From Augochlora pura (Eukaryota > Arthropoda > Insecta > Hymenoptera > Halictidae), in the NCBI RefSeq assembly GCF_028453695.1, contig NC_135781.1:34792777-34856776 (forward strand): a stretch of DNA of 64,000 bases, written 5' to 3'. Position numbers and translations under genes: made by a program. Shown here piece after piece: positions 36,188 through 50,037 of this stretch. Position 1 is the first letter of the stretch; every line of letters begins with the position of its first letter. The notes under the pieces are model-generated. The model was not told the origin of the DNA and did no database searches. It saw nothing but the letters and a program-made list of their open reading frames with translations.

Positions 36188-39100
36188 ATGAATATACAGC
36201 AAAGCACAGAAATGGTAATTTTTGTTACTCATGTTGAGGCAGAGAATTCATTCCTTAAAATCTGGGGCCAAGTGGATAAAAATGCTGGGACATGTGTAGA
36301 ACGTATGATTCTACCTCTGGTCGAACAGTTTGCTCAAAGTCAGGGTTGTATTGGATCAAGAGCTGGTACCCTACGTATAAATGCACTTTGTTGTGCTAGA
36401 TTTCAAAATGAAGGATATTATAGAGCAAAAGTAATTAATATAAATCCAGATAATACGATAGTTTTACAATTCATCGATTATGGTAATATTGAAGTATTAT
36501 CACCTCAAGAAATTCATTTACTTGAAAATATACCTGGTTCGGAGTCTCTACAGTCTTTTCCACCTGTGGCATTTGAATTTATATTAATGAACGTATTACC
36601 GATAAATGGTATCTGGGAAAACAGAATAATTGAACTGATCAAGCAGTCCTTGTGTTATAGTGAATATAAAATTTCAATCCACACTATAATTAATAACCAT
36701 CGCTTCATTAAACTTTGCTATAATGATGATGATTTCGGTGCATTATTAATCAAAAGACGCATGGCAATAGGAACTACATTACAAGAAATGTTTAGGTATA
36801 TATTATAATATTAAAAGATTTTATTCACATATCTTTGTTTCTACTACTTGCTTATTTTATCACATATTTTCTTCAATGCAATAAGTGATTGCTTAATATT
36901 TATTTATAATTACATTCATAACTTTCTGTAATGTTAATATTTTTACAAATTGTTTACTTGTTTGTTTCTAGTTATTATATTTGAAATATGTTTACAATTC
37001 GATATAATATTATATATATTCCCATATATTTATAGGCCACAGAAATGTATGAGGGAACCACAAGTGCCAGTGGCATATCAACAGTCAGACAAATGCTTTA
37101 TAAGTAACAATCGTGCTTCAATGATGTCTGTGCAGAATGTAAATCCATCACACTGTGATGAAAATGATATGCGTGGATATCAATCGAACGTTCCTTTATG
37201 TTGCGCAGCTCAACAGAAACACATGATGCAGACGTCTGCACAAGAAGCTCTTGTATTTAAATCACGTGTTCTAGATGTACCCTCCAAGCATGAAGTACAT
37301 GTATCTTCTGTAGAAGATGGTCCACATAAATTTTCTGTACAACTCAAAAGTACATCTCAAATACTAAGCTCGCTCATGAGAGATATTAATAGGCATTCTA
37401 TAGAACCATTGCAAGAACCTCCTTTACCTGGATCAGTTTGTTTGGGCCGATATACAAAAACTAAAGTATTATACAGAGCTGTTGTAATGTCTGTAATGGA
37501 AAATAAGTGCAAACTGTACTATGTTGATTTTGGTCATACAGAGGTATTACCATACACAGATATTTTCCAATTACCATCTCATTTTATTAATCCCAAAGTA
37601 CTTTCTATTCGTTTTACGCTAAGTGGAATTCACAAGTTAAATGTCACAGAAGAGATGAAAGAATACTTCAAGCAAATTGTGTCAGACAAGCTGCTTGTTT
37701 TACATGTTTGCTCGCCAGAAGGACCACCTTTGGTTCAGTACGGAGCTTTATACGATAACGGGAAGAACATAAAAAGTATTCTTAAACAAGCATTTCCAAC
37801 GCCAACAGTACTGCCTATATCGTTTGGATATCAAGAAGCAAGAAAATTATCAAAAGGTGCTGAAGAAATTGTACATGTTTCATTCGTGGAATCTTGCAGG
37901 AAATTTTTTGTACATTTACATGGCACTATGGGATCTCTGGAATCTCTAATGGACTCTCTAGCAGAATTTTGTCAATCAGCACCGCCCGTTCTGAATTTAA
38001 CGAAAATGAAAATTGGTCTTCCTTGTGCTGCTTTGTATGATAATCAATGGTTAGTTAAATAATCCACTGATTCTACTATGAACGTATATACAGGGTGTAA
38101 AAAACAAGTATATCGATCGAGTAGAAAAGCCTTAATAAACATAGGTTAAAAAACTAATCATTTTTGAGATACAAACATTGTTGTTTGTTAAAATCATGAT
38201 TGTTGGTAACCGTGTAATATTGATGTAATCACATAATATAAATAAGACTCACAATCACCGATTCACAACTGATCAATTTTAGATAAAATCTACTGTCAAC
38301 AATTGAAGGAGGATATTTGGAATCCGATTTATAAACACTAAAGTAAGCATTGCAAATCATAGAGACAAGTAAGACGCTTGTCAAGGTTGACCTATGTTTA
38401 CAAAGGCTTTTTTTTACTATATAAATATTGAATGCTTTCTTTAACATCTTGTATAATTTATAGCTTTTAATCAATGCACAATTTTTATTTTATGGTTTTT
38501 CATACAATTAAATATGTTGTAAATGCACAAGCATCCACGGTATGCTAATAATATTAAAATGACATAAAATAATACACGTTATTTAATTATTAGGTACCGA
38601 GCACAAATTCTTGGTATAAATGCAAGTAACGTAAGGGTATTATACGTTGACTACGGTAATGAAGAAACTGTTACCATAACTTCTCTTCGTTTTATGCACG
38701 ACGACTTCATAAAACGATTGGAAGCTCAAGCTATAAAATGTATTTTAAATGGTTGGGAGCTTTTCTCATCTACTCAAGAAGTTTATAATAAATTTGAGTT
38801 ATTGACTTTGGAGAAACGTTTGCTCTTAAGAGTAATAGATATAAAGCCGGATGGCTTAGTCGTAGATTTATATGAACCTGAGAGAATGGAAAGCATTAAA
38901 ACTCAAATGTTTCGTATAATTGAGGATGAGAAGAAAACAATGGTAACTGAACCAAACTATCAAAATATAGAAAAGCAAACTACTTCCAACATAAGTCCGA
39001 AAAGTAATCAAAGGTATTTTAATCAAATACGTTTTATTATACACCTAGATGTACATAATCCTCAAAATATATTAAGTGGTATTTCATCACTTATCCACAG

Positions 39101-42100
39101 ATTATTAAAATTTATTTAAACCATTTAAAGAATTAATTTATACATTTTAGTGAGAATACAGATAGTTGGCAAAACAAGAATAAAATAGACACATGGAACG
39201 AAGCACAAAACACCAACATTGTTCAGGAAAAGCATAAATCTAAATCTTGGAAAGATAAATCTAATGAAGAAAATCTATATGAAAATAGAAATGAAAGGAG
39301 CAATTTTCATCGCAATGATTCTAGAAATGAAAGGTCTAATAATAAGGATGATTTCTCTAATACCAGAAATGCAAAGGATAAATGGAGTAATAGAAATGAT
39401 TACAATGATTCTCTTAAAAGTGGCAGAGATGGGAGCAGGGATGGTAGTAGAGGTGGCAGAGGTGGTCGAAATAAAACCTCAGCACATGGTGCAAAAAGTC
39501 ATTCTTCCGATAAAAGCTGGAGTGATAAAGATTCGGACACATCATCTAGAGGCAGTGGTAGACGCGGAAGAGGTAGCACAACGCGTGGTAGTTATTCAAA
39601 ACGTGACGGATTTTCTGTAAGAACACAAAACAGTAGATTCAGTGATAGGGACAATGATTTCAACACCAAAATCGGGAAAACAAACAGTTAGTATTATTTT
39701 AATCTCAGTTGCTCATTCATTCCTAGTATTAAAAAATATTTTGACTCATGTACGTTGTATTTAATACAAACATTTTTGTTAGGCGACCCATATCATGGAA
39801 ATAACAAATCCAAAGATCGAAAGGGACAGGGATACAGGTTAACACAGTACAAGGTAAAATAAATTAATCATGTGCGAAATATTTCTATAATTTTTGCAAC
39901 ATTTTTTTTGAAAAATTTCATTGTCTTTTGTTTTAGTTAACCGCAATAAATACAGATAATATGGAAGAAGAACGTCGATATAGTCCCATACGAAATAGAA
40001 GCGATTTTCGTATACCGGCTCCAAATATAGTCATCGGTTCTAAAAAGAATTGTGAAGTAGTTTTTATAAATAATCCATCTGACTTTTTTGTTCAGTTAGG
40101 TTGTGATTACACTGCATTAGATAATATAATGGAGACTATTGCGTCGATCTATGAAAATGGTGGAGAATTAGTAAGAGAATCCATAATATTTAACGGTTTA
40201 TACTGCATTGCTCAATATTCTGAAGATTCGAGATGGTACAGAGCTATAGTTAAATCTATCGAAGGAACTGTTGCAACTGTTCAATTTCTAGATTATGGAA
40301 ATACAGAAACAGTTAGTTTTGATAAAATCAAAGTAATCCAAAAGGAGTTTCTAAAACTTCCGGTGCAAGCTATACACTGTAAATTATTTGGTATCAACAT
40401 TGTTACTTTTAGTGACACTCAAATAAAAACTTTTGAACAAAAGGTAAACGAAAAAATGTTAGAAGCAGAATTTGTTACCGAAGAAAATGGTGTATACAGT
40501 GTTATGATACGCGAAGTAATCGATGGTCGTCCGAACGATGCTTTCATAAATGAAGAATTTTGTAAAGGGGTCAATTTATTGCAAGCAAAAGAAGCTGCAA
40601 TACGTTGCAGTGAAACAAGTACAAACGTAAAACAACAAATTGAACCTGATTATGCACCTTTAGACGCTGTCTGGTCAACAATTTCCCATACGCCAGGGAC
40701 TAAGAAGGATGTGATTGTTACATGGTTTACAAATTCTAATAATTTCTATTGTCAAGCACTGGACAATGAAAATGAATTTAAGGTCATGATGAATAAAATT
40801 CAAAGAATATATACTGGCAGAGAACCAGTATCATATACGTTGCAGGTATTCTTTGCCAACCATTTTTTACCTATACAATTTATAGAAAATATAATCAAAA
40901 CATATTTACTATTAATATTCTTTTAGATTGGATCACCCGTGATAGCAACGTTCTCTGAGGATAAAGCTCTTTATCGTGCTGAAGTTGTAGAGTTAAACAA
41001 ATACAATGGTCATCTTATTCATTACATAGATTTTGGAAACAATGCTGTGGTTGATTTTCAAAATATTTATCCTGTAGAAAAGGAGTTTATGCGCCTGCCT
41101 AAACAAGCATTTCAATGTTCTTTATTAAATATTATTCCAAAAGATGGTTTCAATTGGTCTAATGTAGATACCAAAGCAATCGATAATTGTTTCAATGGTG
41201 ACAAATATACATGCACTTTCCATGGTATCGAGGAAAATAAGTACTTAATTTCGTTAAACAATAATGGAAACGATGTTGCTAATATGATGGTAGAGAAAAA
41301 CCTTGCAGCATTTGCCTCAGAAGCTAAATCAGATAATATTGCTGACGGTAAAAATGGCATCATATTTTCGATTCTTTATTTTCAGAAGTACACGCTGTCT
41401 TTACAATTTACAACGTTGCAATTTAATTCGCCGGGAGAAAGGATATTCAATACGTTTCAATTATTTTCACAATACTTGTCCTCTTCACTTCAATCGTTAA
41501 CATATTATAAACCAACAACGATTGAAATGGAGTGAACAACTATTATGATTGTCAGTATTCTGTAGGTCTCTCCTATCTAGAGAACACGTAGAAGTAGAAA
41601 GTTCAATTAGTTACAAAGACGTATTCATGTCATTTTAATGCAATTATGGCTATTAGTTTCCTTCATTAGCTTCTTTTTACAGGTACCAAAACAATAACAC
41701 CTGTAATTTCAAGTAAGATTGAACGTGTGGATATAAATCTTTTAAGTGGTCAGGCACTTAGAGTAAAAGTATCAAGTGTGGAAAATGTAACTAAATTTTA
41801 TGTTCAACTTCCTTTTGCCACTGCATGTGAAAATTTGGTAAATACGTACATGGCTGACAAAAATCCGAAGGTATGCCTTATATAGATATACATATTTATA
41901 AGTATCCATAAAGTACGCTCGCGCGTGTATTTTCTTCCAAATTCAATGAAAAAGATTTGTAAGCATGTTCAGCAAGTATCATCGAGCATTCAATGCATGA
42001 AAAATATTGAATACTAAAAGCCATTAGAAATTTATTTATGAATGTATTGTACAAGCATTACACTAATGTTATCACAACTTATAAACATTCGGTACTTTCT

Positions 42101-45100
42101 AATATATCTAATTATTTAATTTAATTTATATTAGTAACAAGTGATGCCACATTATTAATATAAATCTTATTAACATGTCCATTTCAAAATGTGTTTGTCA
42201 AACTATTATTTGATATACATGTATTGACCAATGTACATTTTGTATGTATATTTTTTAATGAAAAATCATTTTTTATACAAATATCATTGTGCATGAAATT
42301 TTTAATGTCAAATGGTATGGTATTAATAACAGCAGGTGAAATATGTCTTTTTGTACAGTTTACCTCTATGAAATTTGTAATTGCAATCAATTTTGGATTG
42401 ATTCCTATAGCATATATACAGTATCTAGTTTTACCACGCAAGCTTTAGAATTGTATAATCAAATATTAGATGACATTGAATATATTTATACTAAAAAATT
42501 TTTTTTCTTCAAATTTCGTTTATTATCAATTCTCCTTAACACGATTAAGAATTAAAATTATAAATGTACAAGCCTACTCTTCTTTGATTTGGTTATTGAC
42601 ACTGCATGTTGTTTATATTATAACAATGAGTCATGTACATATTATATTAGTCTGAATGTATGTTCCAACCAAGTTCAGCAATTTTTAATATTCAATTTGA
42701 TTTTTGTTGTACCCTTAACATTCACGAATGTCATTAATTAGATTAACTTAAAGACAATAACTATATTAACAACATTAACTACAACATTATTCTAATATTA
42801 TGTTATCTCTTGGTTTTATAAATTTGTATATTAATTTTTCGTTGAAATAAGCAGGCTAGTAAAATTCAGTTATTGTAACTTTTTCAAAATTAAAATTCCT
42901 TGTTCATGGATAAATAATTTTAAGCATATAAGATTGGTAAGAATAAATATGCCAATGGCAGGTGATGCAACGATTATCAGCCCATGAGATATGCCTAGGC
43001 ACAGGTTGTTTGGTTTATTCTAATGGAGTTTGGAGACGAGCTGTAATCTGTAACCATTCACAATCTGCAGGCTTTGATGTAAAATTCATTGATACTGGAG
43101 CTTACGATGAAATTCTCTCAGACTGCGTGAGTTCTTTTGAAAGAAAGAGATTAATTTAAATGCTAAAATCATTTCATTAATAGCGAATGTGAAGCATCGA
43201 TGCTGGATATATTACGTAGGTGTTACTTAATACCATACTTGCGGCACTGAATTATATTAATGCAATGGCATAATATAAATTAAATTCAATTATATACTTT
43301 TGGAAAAATAAATATTGTTTTGGCAATAACAAATCACTCTGAAGCTATCGATATTTAAAGAGTAATATAAAATTAGAAACTAATATCGTATTGCTTTGCA
43401 AACTGTTGCTATCATAAGACAGAGACATTCGATTAAACACTTGAAGGAAAACATTGAAAATTATTGTAATTATTATAAAAATACTTTAATATTATCATTT
43501 GTTTACCAAACGTTAATATAATTTTGCGTTAATTTAGATGTTAGCATTGCCTGGAGATCTCTCAGTTATGCAAAATCAGGCAGTGGAATGTTCTCTTATG
43601 AACGCTACGTTATCACCTGAAGCAGATGTATCATTAAAGGAATCTGTTGAAGGAAAGGAAGTAATTATGTATATCGATCAAGTTGACAATAACAGGTATG
43701 TTGTATACATAGTATGCAAGTCAGTTATATTTTCATTAGTCTTTGCATTCTTCATACATATAACGTTCTTTATGTTTTTTACAGACTTGTGGTAAAGTTG
43801 TTTAATACTTTGGGTAAGAAAATTAATATTTCTGAAGATATTAATGAACAAATATCACCAATATGCCCAATGCCTATTTTAAGTTCTACATATAAAGTGC
43901 TAGTATCGTATGCAGATCATTCTGCCAGCATATGGTTACAACGTAATGTAGATTATACACTGGATAAAAATTTAATTGAAGCACTCGACAAATATTATGC
44001 TGAGACTGGTGAATTGGTGGAACCTAAAGTAGATTTATTGTGTGCTGTAAAAAGTGCTGATGGTCATTGGTATCGTGCTAGGGTCATAACTTGTACAGAA
44101 ACCAAAATTTGTGTGAACTACATTGACTATGGCAACAACGAGGAAGTTACTCATGACGTAATAATGACTTTGCATCCATGCTTTTATGTACCACATCAAT
44201 TATCTATCAATGTGTCGCTACCAATAACTCTTAGAGGCACAATATCGGAACAAGTAGAGATACTACAAGAATATTTGTCAAATAAAGAATTTACAGCAGT
44301 TTTCCATAATGTAAATAAAAAATGGACAGTAGAACTGCTACATAATGGAGAGAAAATTAGTGAAAAATTAGGAGCTCTTAATATACTTTCACAAAAGGAA
44401 GTGTCGGAAACAATCAATATTCATAACATGGAAGTAGGTCGTAAATATGATGTATGTGTATCGCATGTGGATTCACCAAGTCAGTTCTGGCTTCAGTCTG
44501 TACAAGATAGTGCAAATCTTTCAAAGAAACAATTAGAGCTCCAAACACAGGCCCCTACATTCGCAGAAGTAGATGGGGTACTAGAAGTAGGAAGCTTGTG
44601 CGTTGCGTTTTATACCATCACTAATTTATGGTATAGAGCAGAGGTACTCGATGCGGATGAGGATATAACGTCCGTGCGGTTCATCGATTATGGAAATACC
44701 GATATAATCGATAATAAATTTGGGAATATTCGGCAAATTCCAGATTCTTGGAAGGAAAATAAAGAGTATGTGGTTAAATGCCGACTAGATGTAATTCCTA
44801 CAGATTCAGAAGATTGGAATGCTACAACATGCAAGAGATTTGAAAATTTAGTATCGTCTGTTGAATTGTTACAAGCACTGGTGATTGCCAATGGTATTCC
44901 AAAACGAGTAGATTTGTTGGTAGATGGTCAAAGTATTAGAGATACTTTAGTAAAAGAGCATCTTGCTGTAATGATTCACACCGAAGAAGATTTGATAGAT
45001 GAAATTTTTGATCTTGAATTGGATCCGCACTCTGCTTTTGTCAGTCACATTAACTCTCCAAGTGAATTTTGGGTACAGGAAGAAAAGTCTGTTAGCGATT

Positions 45101-47091
45101 TAGAAGTTATGTCTGATAGATTCATCGTGGCGCATATGCTTCCTAAAGTTGATAAAATTGAAGAAAATATGTTGTGTGTTGCCAAGTATCCAGAAGACGA
45201 TTGCTGGTATAGAGCACGCATTATATCACACAATGACAATGCAATGGAAGTTCTGTACATTGACTATGGGAATTCAGCTGTCTCTACCGAGATACGTGCT
45301 ATACCTGATGATCTAACGAACGTACCACCTCTATCAAGAAAGTGTCGTTTAGTTATGCCGGAAGGAGTCACAGATTGGTCGCAAGAGGCTTGTGAAGAAT
45401 TCGTTAAATTAGCTGCCGACGGAGCAACAATATTTTTATTAGATGTAGTTAATGATGATCGTGACGACAATGAAACATCCTTGGTCAAATTGACATTAAT
45501 TGACGAAAATGTAACGGATCTACTTGCGAAATTTTGTCAACGCTATTCACCTATCATAGAGGAACGATTACCTCCTTTAGGCGAGGAAAATTCACCAAAT
45601 GTATTTATTACTCATATTAATTCATTGGATGAATTCTATGTTCAAACTGAAAACATTACCGCCGATTTGAACATAATCTTAAACAGAATGCGAACGGCTT
45701 GCGATTTTCTCCCATTAAACACGATCGAAGAAAACACAATCTGTGCTGCGAAATTCCTAGATGACGGTGAATGGTATAGAGCTAAAATCCTCTCACATTC
45801 TGGAGATTCTACCACTGTTCGTTACATCGATTACGGTAATACAGTGGTTACGAATGAAGTACGAATGTTGCCCGCAGATTTAGCAAATATACCTGCTCTT
45901 TCGAAATGTTGTGCTCTACGCAAACCAAAAACTATAAATTCTTGGCCACCGGAAGCCCATAAAACGTTGGAAGAACTTTCGAACGAGGCCGAAACAATAT
46001 TCCAATTAGAGATACTGGATAACTCGTGTGATCCAATTTACGTTAAATTGAGTCTCAATGGACAAGACGTTATTGATATCCTAGTCTCAACTTCTGAAAA
46101 TAAAGCTGCAGTAGCTGAAGAAACTATAAATTTCAATGAAACATTACAAGACTATGAGGAGGATGACACTTTGGAAAAAAATACAGTGGACACAACTTCC
46201 TATACAAGCGAGAAACAAGTTGAAGACACAGAGAAAGAGGATATAGCCAATTTGTCTTCCAATTCGTCTGCGGAACTCACTGTAGATGAAATAATTCAAA
46301 ATATGGAAAGAAATATTACAGGTGAAGCGGAGGAAGAAGCGGAATCTTTCAATACCGAGTCACTCGAGGAAACTGATATGAAAACAATAAAAGAAACATG
46401 CGAGAAATTGGAAACGCAAGATCGATCTGATTCATACAACAGTAATCCTACAATATCAGAAGTTGGTATGGGTTTCACACAAGAAAATGAAAACAATGGT
46501 CAAGACAGTTGTGAAGATAGTGAGCAAACAGTAAATAATATAGAAGAATTACAACCAATTGTCAAAGAAAATGTTGCATCGATTGCGATAGATACAATTA
46601 TCTTAAAAACTGATGATGATGATGATGCCAACAATATTCAGAAAGAAGAAGATGTTGCAGAAGATGGTAGCAACAACATTAAAGAAACAAAAGACATATT
46701 AGAAGGTGATGCCAACAATATTCGAAAAGAAGATGACGTTGGGAAAGATGATAACAACGATGCTCATCGAGAAAAGAATACTGTACAAGTTGATGTTAAC
46801 GATAATCAGGAAGGAGAATGCAATACGGAAATCGAAGTGCGAGAAAAACAAGATATTGAAAAAATGACTATGAGTATAACTGCTACTAAAGACGATTCTG
46901 AGACAGAAATTTTAGACAAGGCCGAATTTATGAAGTCAAAATCTAAAGAGAATTCAGATAACGAATGCGAGTTTATGGACCAGCCAGATGTAAATTCATT
47001 AACTGACGTAGCAGTCCCTAGAGATATTATTGAAACGATTGATGTTAAGAACATTATCGAGACGAAAGATATCGCTAAAACATCCGAATGA
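36188..47091 (+). CDS. tud: Tudor, multi-Tudor-domain germline scaffold, complete, 11 exons
   Basis: Tudor proteins bind symmetrically dimethylated arginines of PIWI proteins in nuage and organise piRNA and germ-plasm assembly. Exons: 36188-36795, 37036-38049, 38594-39013, 39151-39686, 39783-39853, 39937-40845, 40927-41347, 41683-41870, 42962-43126, 43538-43695 and 43785-47091. Phases join throughout, giving about 2598 aa; fly Tudor is about 2515. Ten Tudor cores of the form W/YYRA...Y/FIDYGN lie near residues 70-105, 344-375, 533-567, 972-1008, 1187-1225, 1400-1435, 1581-1615, 1765-1800, 1959-1995 and 2150-2185. The sixth is degenerate (WRRAV...FIDTGAYDE). Exon 4 (about 681-859) is Asn/Arg-rich and ends in RG/RGG repeats. 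The last ~315 residues are an acidic low-complexity tail with imperfect ANNI-K-EDDV repeats. ATG 36188 gives a natural start just before the first domain. Some small exons rest on phase and splice consensus only. Confidence 0.94.
38125..38411. repeat. MITE-like element with 21-bp inverted repeats in tudor intron 2
   Basis: AAAAGCCTTAATAAACATAGG (38125-38145) pairs with CCTATGTTTACAAAGGCTTTT (38391-38411) as an imperfect inverted repeat enclosing about 245 bases. There is no coding capacity inside. This layout fits a miniature inverted-repeat transposable element or the end of a longer interspersed family. I see no clear target-site duplication. Confidence 0.55.
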
Positions 47092-49332
47092 TCATATACA
47101 AAGAGACTGACTTTGTATTAAACATACATGTAGAAAAACGTCGCCAAATATTCATTTTAAATTAATGTATGTCGTTTAATTTTTCAGACAGTCATATTTC
47201 ATTTTCAGTGATTTTTCTATAGAATATTTTTTTTCAAAAGTTACAAAACCATGCTATAAGTCCACAGGAAATGATATTCTATTGTGCTTCCTTTGGAAAC
47301 AAATTTAAATGGATAAGAACATTCCCAAATTTACACTGCAGCTTTAAATGCCTAAAAAAATGTTAAAGTGTAAATCGCCTTGTTTATTTTTGTTATTTTT
47401 ATGTTTTTATTACTTTAAGAATACTAGTGTGTATTATTTAATTTTGTATTATACCAAAACAAGGAAAAAACGTTCTGTTTTTAGTAACATAACATTATAA
47501 TAGGTCTGTTAGCAATAAATCAGTAATAAAATATTTTCCGGTGTTTTACCAAAGAGAAACAAAGGATATATTCGTTGTAATAATAGCTTCAAACGACTCT
47601 GCTATCGTTTATATTTTATATTCATATTGTTTTGTGACCTCATTATACTGCGAAACTTATAAATTCGAATTGCAATTAGAATTTGCAACGACAATTAGAT
47701 ATTTCGATATAATTTTATGAATGTTATAATTAATGAAGTTTGATATATTTCGTTTAAAACTCCACAACATTAACAAAGATATCAAAGTAATAAGAAATGT
47801 AATTATGTAACTCGACATTAATTTAATTTTTTTCAGATGTGGCTATGTTATTAATTTTCAACTTATTTAGAAGAACACGACTGTTAAAATTTTTAGTTTG
47901 CTAAAAATTTCAGATGTAATCTGTCAGGTAAATTTATATTTCTACATTTTTATTACACTGTATTTAGAATTTTCTTATGACTATGCTTATAACAACGTTT
48001 AATTATTCAGAACACGTTTTGTATATGATTTCGTTATAAAAAAGATACAAATGTTAAAAGGAAATAAAGAAAAACAGTGTATAAATGCGTACAAGCTAAC
48101 TTGTATATCATAGAATTATGGCGTAAAAAAGTTTAAAAAGTATGCATCTCTCTTCCTGTACATTTGTACTTCAATGAAGCAATTACTTTTTTTTTCTGTA
48201 AATAGAAAACTTACATTTTTTTCAATATTGCCTGGAAACAATATACTTTTATATTATCGGTCCAATAATGAAAATATTTAGTTAAAAAAGGAAAAGAAAT
48301 GGACACATTAATGTTGATACAAATGAAACCAATTACAAAACCAGGAATATAAGATATTAAGAAAAATCAATTCAATTGTACACGCGTGCATGTACATGTT
48401 AATACTACCTATAGGGAACAGGTGCTTCTTTATTTAAACAATTTTTAATAACATTGCAATGCCTTTAATAGTAATATTGTTCATGTGTTTTACGGTTGAT
48501 AATATACATAAAACTTTAGTGACTGACGAGAAATTTTGTTAAGACACTTGCTATAATAAATTGACATACGTACAGATAATTTGCTCATCAATAAGAATAT
48601 ATTAACGCTGTTTTCAAAGCTGCAGTAATAAAAGGAAGCTGTGTAGGAAACAGAGTAATTAAACCAAATGAAGACTAGAATTTTCAATTAATGTAATCAC
48701 GTTGGAACAATTGTAAACATTATTTCCACCCAATTAGATTGTAATTATGAGTGAACTCAACATTTGTTTTATTACAAACAAGTGCATAAGCATTAATTTA
48801 ATGCTTACTTTATTTTGTGGAAACTTACTAAAGCATCAAAATGCAGATCGACAGTATGTTCACAGTATTGCGTTCTTTAATAAATCTATTAGATCGTGTA
48901 AATGTTTTTATTAAAATAAATTATATTTTCTAATACAAGTTTGCAAATATTTTTTACTTTCTATATTAAAAATATTAACGATAGTATTAATCGTAGCATC
49001 AAAGCATTAATAAAAAATGTTTTGTGCCAGTCTTGTATATTTTTATTTAATTCCGTACTATTTCCAAGCATGATTTTCTTGTTTCATTTATACATATTAA
49101 AAACATAAATACAATAGATGAATCGATATTGAAATAAAAAAAAATGTTAATACTGTCATGTATTTTCATTCATTTTGACGTAGAACTTCCATGATCGGTT
49201 GGTTCTTCCTTTCTTTTTCTTCTTTTCTAGATAAAACATATTTGTAAACTTCAGTATCTTATGCAAATAAAATGCAATAGTATTGTAACATTTGTGTTTC
49301 ACATGTGACAAGCGTTATTAATAATTTGGTAA
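47092..49332. other. AT-rich 3' flanks of tudor and its convergent neighbour
   Basis: No protein-like frame. AATAAA at 47525-47530 is a candidate tudor poly(A) signal 434 bases after the stop. Several later AATAAA or ATTAAA hexamers could extend the 3' UTR. TTTATT at about 49042-49047 reads AATAAA on the minus strand and could end the neighbouring minus-strand gene. Confidence 0.45.
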
Positions 49333-50037
49333 TTAATCGGCACCTATGTCCATGAAAATGAATATAAATACGATTAGAATACTAAAACAGATTCCGATAA
49401 TTACATAAACAATATTATGTAAATATAAATCCATTTGTTTGTTATCTGCATATCTCAAAATATATAGTTTAATTTCAATCGCAAATATTTTCAAAACATC
49501 TAGTACAATAATACACATTTTATTTGATACCTTTTTTTTAGCAATTTTAATATTGTACTCCATTTCTACATTATACTTTTTCCGACGGTCCTGCATCATT
49601 ATATCACGCGCGATAGCAATCTCATCTTCTAGAAACCACTTAAGAGGACCTTTACAACGTTTGCAGATCATTGGTTCACCTAACTTTTTCTCATTATCCT
49701 CTCCTTCATTGCGCCTCCATCCTCTACGCTGATCATTTGAATCATCGTAACCACCCCGCTGTCGACCACGTGATCGTCCTCGGTGCCCTAAACGATGATA
49801 ACTCTTTTGATTGACACACTGGGGAGATGTTGAAGTTGTGTTAATATCTTGAAAACGAAATTTGATATTAGGTCCTTCTCCAGTTAAGTTGTGTTTAGAG
49901 AAAAGTGAACCCAAATTGTTCTCTATATCTAATTTTGCATCACGATCTTTTATGTCGCAACAAAATCCATAGGGTTTCAGCCGAAGATCAGATTGTGAGG
50001 TGCCAACATGATATTGATGTCTTGTATTTTTTCCCAT
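49333..50037 (-). CDS. Unknown 234-aa RG-rich protein with a C-terminal membrane anchor, single exon
   Basis: I do not recognise the family. The frame is intact from ATG (50037-50035) to its stop at 49333. Residues 1-75 are polar, with GFCCDIKDRDAKLDIENNLG. A basic RG patch, GHRGRSRGRQRGG, lies near residue 85-97, followed by a charged stretch with WRRNEGEDNEKK. Then comes MICKRCKGPLKWF, one CxxC pair, and a Lys/Glu-rich, probably helical segment (about 140-200). The last 26 residues are hydrophobic, IVYVIIGICFSILIVF followed by IFIFMDIGAD, so the protein looks tail-anchored with its bulk in the cytosol. The length and non-repetitive composition are unlikely by chance in AT-rich DNA. It lies tail to tail with tudor, and RG motifs are the classic ligands of Tudor domains once methylated. 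A functional link is inference only. The lack of introns leaves a retrocopy possible. Confidence 0.72.
   Translation of the reverse strand: MGKNTRHQYHVGTSQSDLRLKPYGFCCDIKDRDAKLDIENNLGSLFSKHNLTGEGPNIKFRFQDINTTSTSPQCVNQKSYHRLGHRGRSRGRQRGGYDDSNDQRRGWRRNEGEDNEKKLGEPMICKRCKGPLKWFLEDEIAIARDIMMQDRRKKYNVEMEYNIKIAKKKVSNKMCIIVLDVLKIFAIEIKLYILRYADNKQMDLYLHNIVYVIIGICFSILIVFIFIFMDIGAD

Noticed and set aside
39219..39620. Met/Ile-rich 133-codon frame overlapping tudor exon 4
   Set aside because: Out-of-frame shadow. The correct phase, set by the flanking exons, gives the RG-rich segment.
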